Origin: Arenicola marina
Taxonomy: Eukaryota; Annelida; Polychaeta; Arenicolidae
Direction of reading: 5' to 3'
Assembly: GCA_964019135.1 (NCBI GenBank)
Contig: OZ025263.1
Location: 28,271,639-28,335,638 of the forward strand
Length of the DNA stretch: 64,000 nt
In this document: positions 61,401 to 64,000 of the stretch, piece by piece
Layout: the number at the start of each line of letters is the position of its first letter
How positions within the stretch are numbered: position 1 is the first letter of the stretch
Position numbers and translations under genes: made by a program
The notes under the pieces: generated by a model
What the model saw: the letters and a program-made list of their open reading frames with translations, nothing else
Told to the model about the DNA's origin: nothing
The model's database searches: none

Positions 61401-63517
61401 GTTAACGGTCGAAATGGTGTAATAATTCGCCGCCCTGTTAATAGTGAGGTTTCCTCGGAACTCTAAAGAGATCTAGAGAGTTCAGCGTTAGGCAAGATGC
61501 TTACCGCGAATTGCCTTTACGCGGCGACTTCCATTGATATTTGTCGAATCAAAATACAAGACAGCATTATGGGAAGTTAATATTATATTATATGTAAATT
61601 TATGTAAATTTATAACAAGCTGTATACATATGGGAAAAACAAGACATTTGGGCGTTGGACAAAAGCACTTATCCATAATCCATCTCTCCTTGCGACCTAA
61701 ACTATTGGTCGTTTTTTAGATAACCATAGCTAACCGTCAAATCTATCCATATTCGGATAGTTTTAGTTAAAACTACTCTCGGTCTTTATTGTATTGGTAA
61801 AATCATAATTTGATGTCAATGTATTTTGTTTCAGGGGCAGGGGCAGCCCCACCCGCATACACTCCCTACCCACAACCTGCCGCCGGTACGGGCTACCCCC
61901 CACCCGCACAGCAACCCGCGTACCCACAATCCCCGCAGCAATATGCCCAGCAACCCTACCCGCAACAGCCGTATCCACAGCAACCGTATCCACAACAACC
62001 GTACCAGCAGCCCCCGCCCGCCGGGTACGGGGCGCAGCCGCCTAGACCTGGCTACCAGCAACCTGGCTACCAACAGCCTGGCTACCAGCAGCCTGGCTAC
62101 CAGCAACCTGGCTACCAGCAACCCAGATACCAACAACCCGGCTACCAGCAACAGGGAGCGGCCGCGTACCCCCAACAGCCTCATGGCCAAGGTAACAGCC
62201 TGTGCTTCTTGTATAATAATTATCATTTAACGTATTTAAAATTAAAGCTATGTGGCAATATTGTTGGTTGCGGGACGCCTCAATGTGAATTCTGGGCGGA
62301 AATGCATGTCGTTGTGGGCTTGAAACAAATGTTTGTCAGTGTTATGATTGGCTGTTGTGAGTAACACGAATCACACGCTAGGGGATTGCTTTGTGATTAG
62401 TCGCTAAAAGGTCACCATCACTGTTGTATAATTATTAAGAGAGATGAGCATTCACATGTTTTGTACGTTTTTGCAAACCTCTATAAAGAAATAAACACAA
62501 CAACAACAAAAGTTACCGATCGAAGTCGAAAAGAGGTAAGCATCTACACTGGTAGTCTCAAAATGTTAGCATGTACACGGATAGTACTAACAAAAAACAT
62601 ACAAATAAATATGGACGGACATATTTATTTGTGTGCAGCTCAATACGGCCACCCTCAGGGCCAGACCCACTACCAACAACCAGGTTACCAGCAGCAACAA
62701 CCCACCACCACCGTCATCATCAAGCAGAAGAAAAACAAGGGCGCCGGGAAGATGGCGGCAGGTACTTGTCACGTGATGATAACGTCACTTTAGATTTGGG
62801 TTTCAATTTTTATTCTAGGTATTTATAGTGATAAATTTAATGGTATGCTCTATGCTGCAGTTAGATCAGTCTTCGTTAAAATTGAGGACACGTTTAAATG
62901 CATGTTATGTATCATAAGTATCCCCCCCAAAAAATGATAAAATTGTAAATTATAAATTATGAAAATATTAAATTATACCTTATAACATTTTGTTGACAAA
63001 TCCCGGTAAATAAAAAGCTTACTGTTTGCACTTGTATGAATGCAAAGGACATATTTCTCGATCTCCCTTGGCTGTAGTCCATAGTCAGATGCGGGATAAC
63101 CACATCCCGCACTCTGCGACCGGCTACTTCTAAACAAATGTATTTCTAACCATTGATCCTGGGTTTATGTGAAGCAACGCTTGCATTATATTTGCTACCT
63201 TACATGTCTTTGATAAACTCCTCTCGCAGGCCAATGAACATCTGCCACACGGCTATGTCGACAAAACTCCTCACGGTATGAAACAAATATGATATTTATT
63301 TTGACGCCCTCTGGATGTTTCAGGTTTGGTGGGCGGTGCAGTGGCGGGATACGCAGCAGGGCGGCTGATGGGGGGTCACTGTGGCTACGGTTATGGCGGC
63401 TACGGAGGCTACGGAGGCTGCGGCCCGGGCTTCGGCTACGGCCCCGGGTGGGGGTGGGGAGGCTCCTGGAGCTCGGGCAGCTGGGGGTCGTTCGGCAGCT
63501 TCGGGAGCTTCGACTGA
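58499..63517 (+). CDS. PH-domain protein with GYQQP repeats and glycine-zipper, Gly/Tyr-rich tail (8 exons, 418 aa)
   Basis: Exons: 58499-58544, 59131-59246, 59761-59924, 60589-60616, 61137-61365, 61835-62191, 62639-62761, 63324-63517. They total 1257 bases with all phases matching. Residues about 6-116 form a PH domain: KAGYLEKYS opening strand, [19 protein letters not shown], then a C-terminal helix with the hallmark Trp ([12 protein letters not shown], Trp111). Such domains bind phosphoinositides or proteins at membranes. Residues 119-195 are Pro/Ala/Gly-rich. Residues 196-313 carry YPQQP and then about eight GYQQP-like repeats. A basic patch ([10 protein letters not shown]) precedes [15 protein letters not shown], a GxxxGxxxGxxxG zipper suited to membrane insertion or oligomerisation. 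The end is GYGGYGG/GWGWGG-rich and stops at 63515-63517. The ATG directly follows an acceptor (TTTTCTTAG), so the 5' UTR is probably spliced. I do not recognise this architecture as a named gene; the function is not known. Confidence 0.92.
59674..59730. repeat. Fragment with TATAAGTCGC MITE-end motif next to PH-gene exon 3
   Basis: ACCGTATTTCTGGCAATATA followed by AGTCGCGGCTCC resembles the end of elements that carry CCGG, TATAAGTCGCAC and TACGGTA motifs, as at 47638. It ends about 30 bases before the acceptor of exon 3 (59761). Confidence 0.4.
60485..60562 (+). mobile_element. SINE or LINE 3'-tail fragment with AATCAA repeats
   Basis: GGCTGAAATGCCGTTAAAAC followed by CAATCAAATCAAATCAATC is typical of a retroposon 3' end with a simple-repeat tail. 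It ends 27 bases before PH-gene exon 4 (60589). Confidence 0.55.
60765..60859. repeat. Direct duplication of about 32 bp in PH-gene intron 4
   Basis: Copies at 60765-60796 and 60828-60859 share TCACGTACGAATAACACGG and the following bases exactly; the period is 63. Confidence 0.85.
61332..61365 (+). promoter_or_regulatory. Two competing in-frame splice donors at the end of PH-gene exon 5
   Basis: The exon can end at 61332 (GCAG|gtggcg) or 61365 (GCTG|gtgagg). Both leave one base in the codon and both join the next exon at 61835 in frame. The difference is 33 bases, 11 residues ([11 protein letters not shown] region). The downstream site matches the donor consensus better and was used for the CDS. 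Confidence 0.55.
61950..62160 (+). repeat. Coding microsatellite encoding YPQQP and GYQQP repeats
   Basis: Within PH-gene exon 6, a 15-base unit (GGCTACCAGCAACCT) is repeated about eight times from 62050, after several copies of a CCGTATCCACAACAA-like unit. Synonymous changes between copies suggest selection for the peptide, although slippage is also likely. Similar Tyr/Gln/Pro/Gly repeats are common in low-complexity, self-associating regions. Confidence 0.8.
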
Positions 63518-64000
63518 TGCTGATTCAGGGATTATCTGTTCTATTTGTGTAATATTGGTGTGAAGTATTTTTAAAATATCGAGACATATTTTTTTTCTCA
63601 CTAAATCACCGTGTTAACTGTTTAATATGCTGGGCAATGTACGTTAACACTGTAATTTGTAAAAGCAAAGTGTATCGATATTATGTACAGCGTTACTAGC
63701 TTTAGGTGAATGACCTCTGGTTTGTTGGTTATGTATATGTTGGGGGACCTGTTGAAAGCCAAGTCGTATGTTCCAGTGTACCCTCCCCCACGCACCATTC
63801 ATTCATCATAGTTGCTTCTATACTCATTGCATGCAGCAGCTGATCATTTTGTTTCATATATCTAGCTTGGTTATATATTGGCCTCTGTTGTTCCTAAGCA
63901 GCAGTGGTACTGAAGTTTACAATGTTATCTACATAGCAGCTTGTTTGAGTTTATTATTTTTGACATTTTGTATTCACGCATTTTTTTATGTTTTGTTGAG
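63518..64000 (+). other. PH-gene 3' UTR and downstream sequence
   Basis: No coding exon follows the stop at 63517. A canonical AATAAA is not visible before the window ends, so the transcript end is undefined. Confidence 0.5.

Overview
The window looks like nuclear DNA from an invertebrate animal. Genes are split into many short exons with GT-AG introns, microsatellites, tRNA-derived SINEs, MITE-like inverted-repeat elements and long minisatellite or satellite arrays are dense, and there is no operon layout. The one gene with clear vertebrate relatives is a single FBXL2/FBXL20-type F-box gene. An invertebrate such as an amphioxus, hemichordate or echinoderm would fit, but the species cannot be fixed from sequence alone.

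Three protein genes can be assembled exon by exon with every splice phase matching. (1) Minus strand, 17099 to 5932: an 11-exon, 490-residue PLP-dependent class I/II aminotransferase with a likely mitochondrial presequence. (2) Minus strand, 52672 to 39695: a 15-exon, 448-residue F-box/leucine-rich-repeat protein of the FBXL2/FBXL20 type ending in a CVIL prenylation box. (3) Plus strand, 58499 to 63517: an 8-exon, 418-residue PH-domain protein with a Pro/Gln/Tyr repeat region and a glycine-zipper, Gly/Tyr-rich tail.

Layout. 1-5900 is gene-free, with a decayed LINE reverse transcriptase and several dispersed repeats. 5932-17109 is the aminotransferase; its introns hold a 45/60-bp minisatellite built from a coding exon end plus its splice donor, a 46-bp array of the same kind at another exon, and a 3.6-kb array of a 23-bp unit. 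17110-39694 has no recognisable gene; it holds a 5.1-kb array of a 31-bp unit and many MITE-like elements. 39695-52672 is FBXL20-like, with 36-bp and 95-bp arrays, SINEs and a 289-bp duplication in introns. 52673-58498 is gene-free, with a tRNA-like SINE, a 1-kb inverted-repeat element and an 0.8-kb foldback element. 58499-64000 is the PH-domain gene.

The most unusual signal is repeated tandem duplication across exon-intron donor junctions: two exons of the aminotransferase and one of the FBXL gene have amplified copies of their own exon end plus GT donor. In the largest case the units are multiples of three and extend the reading frame. Array copy numbers were counted by eye and are approximate; no database search was possible.
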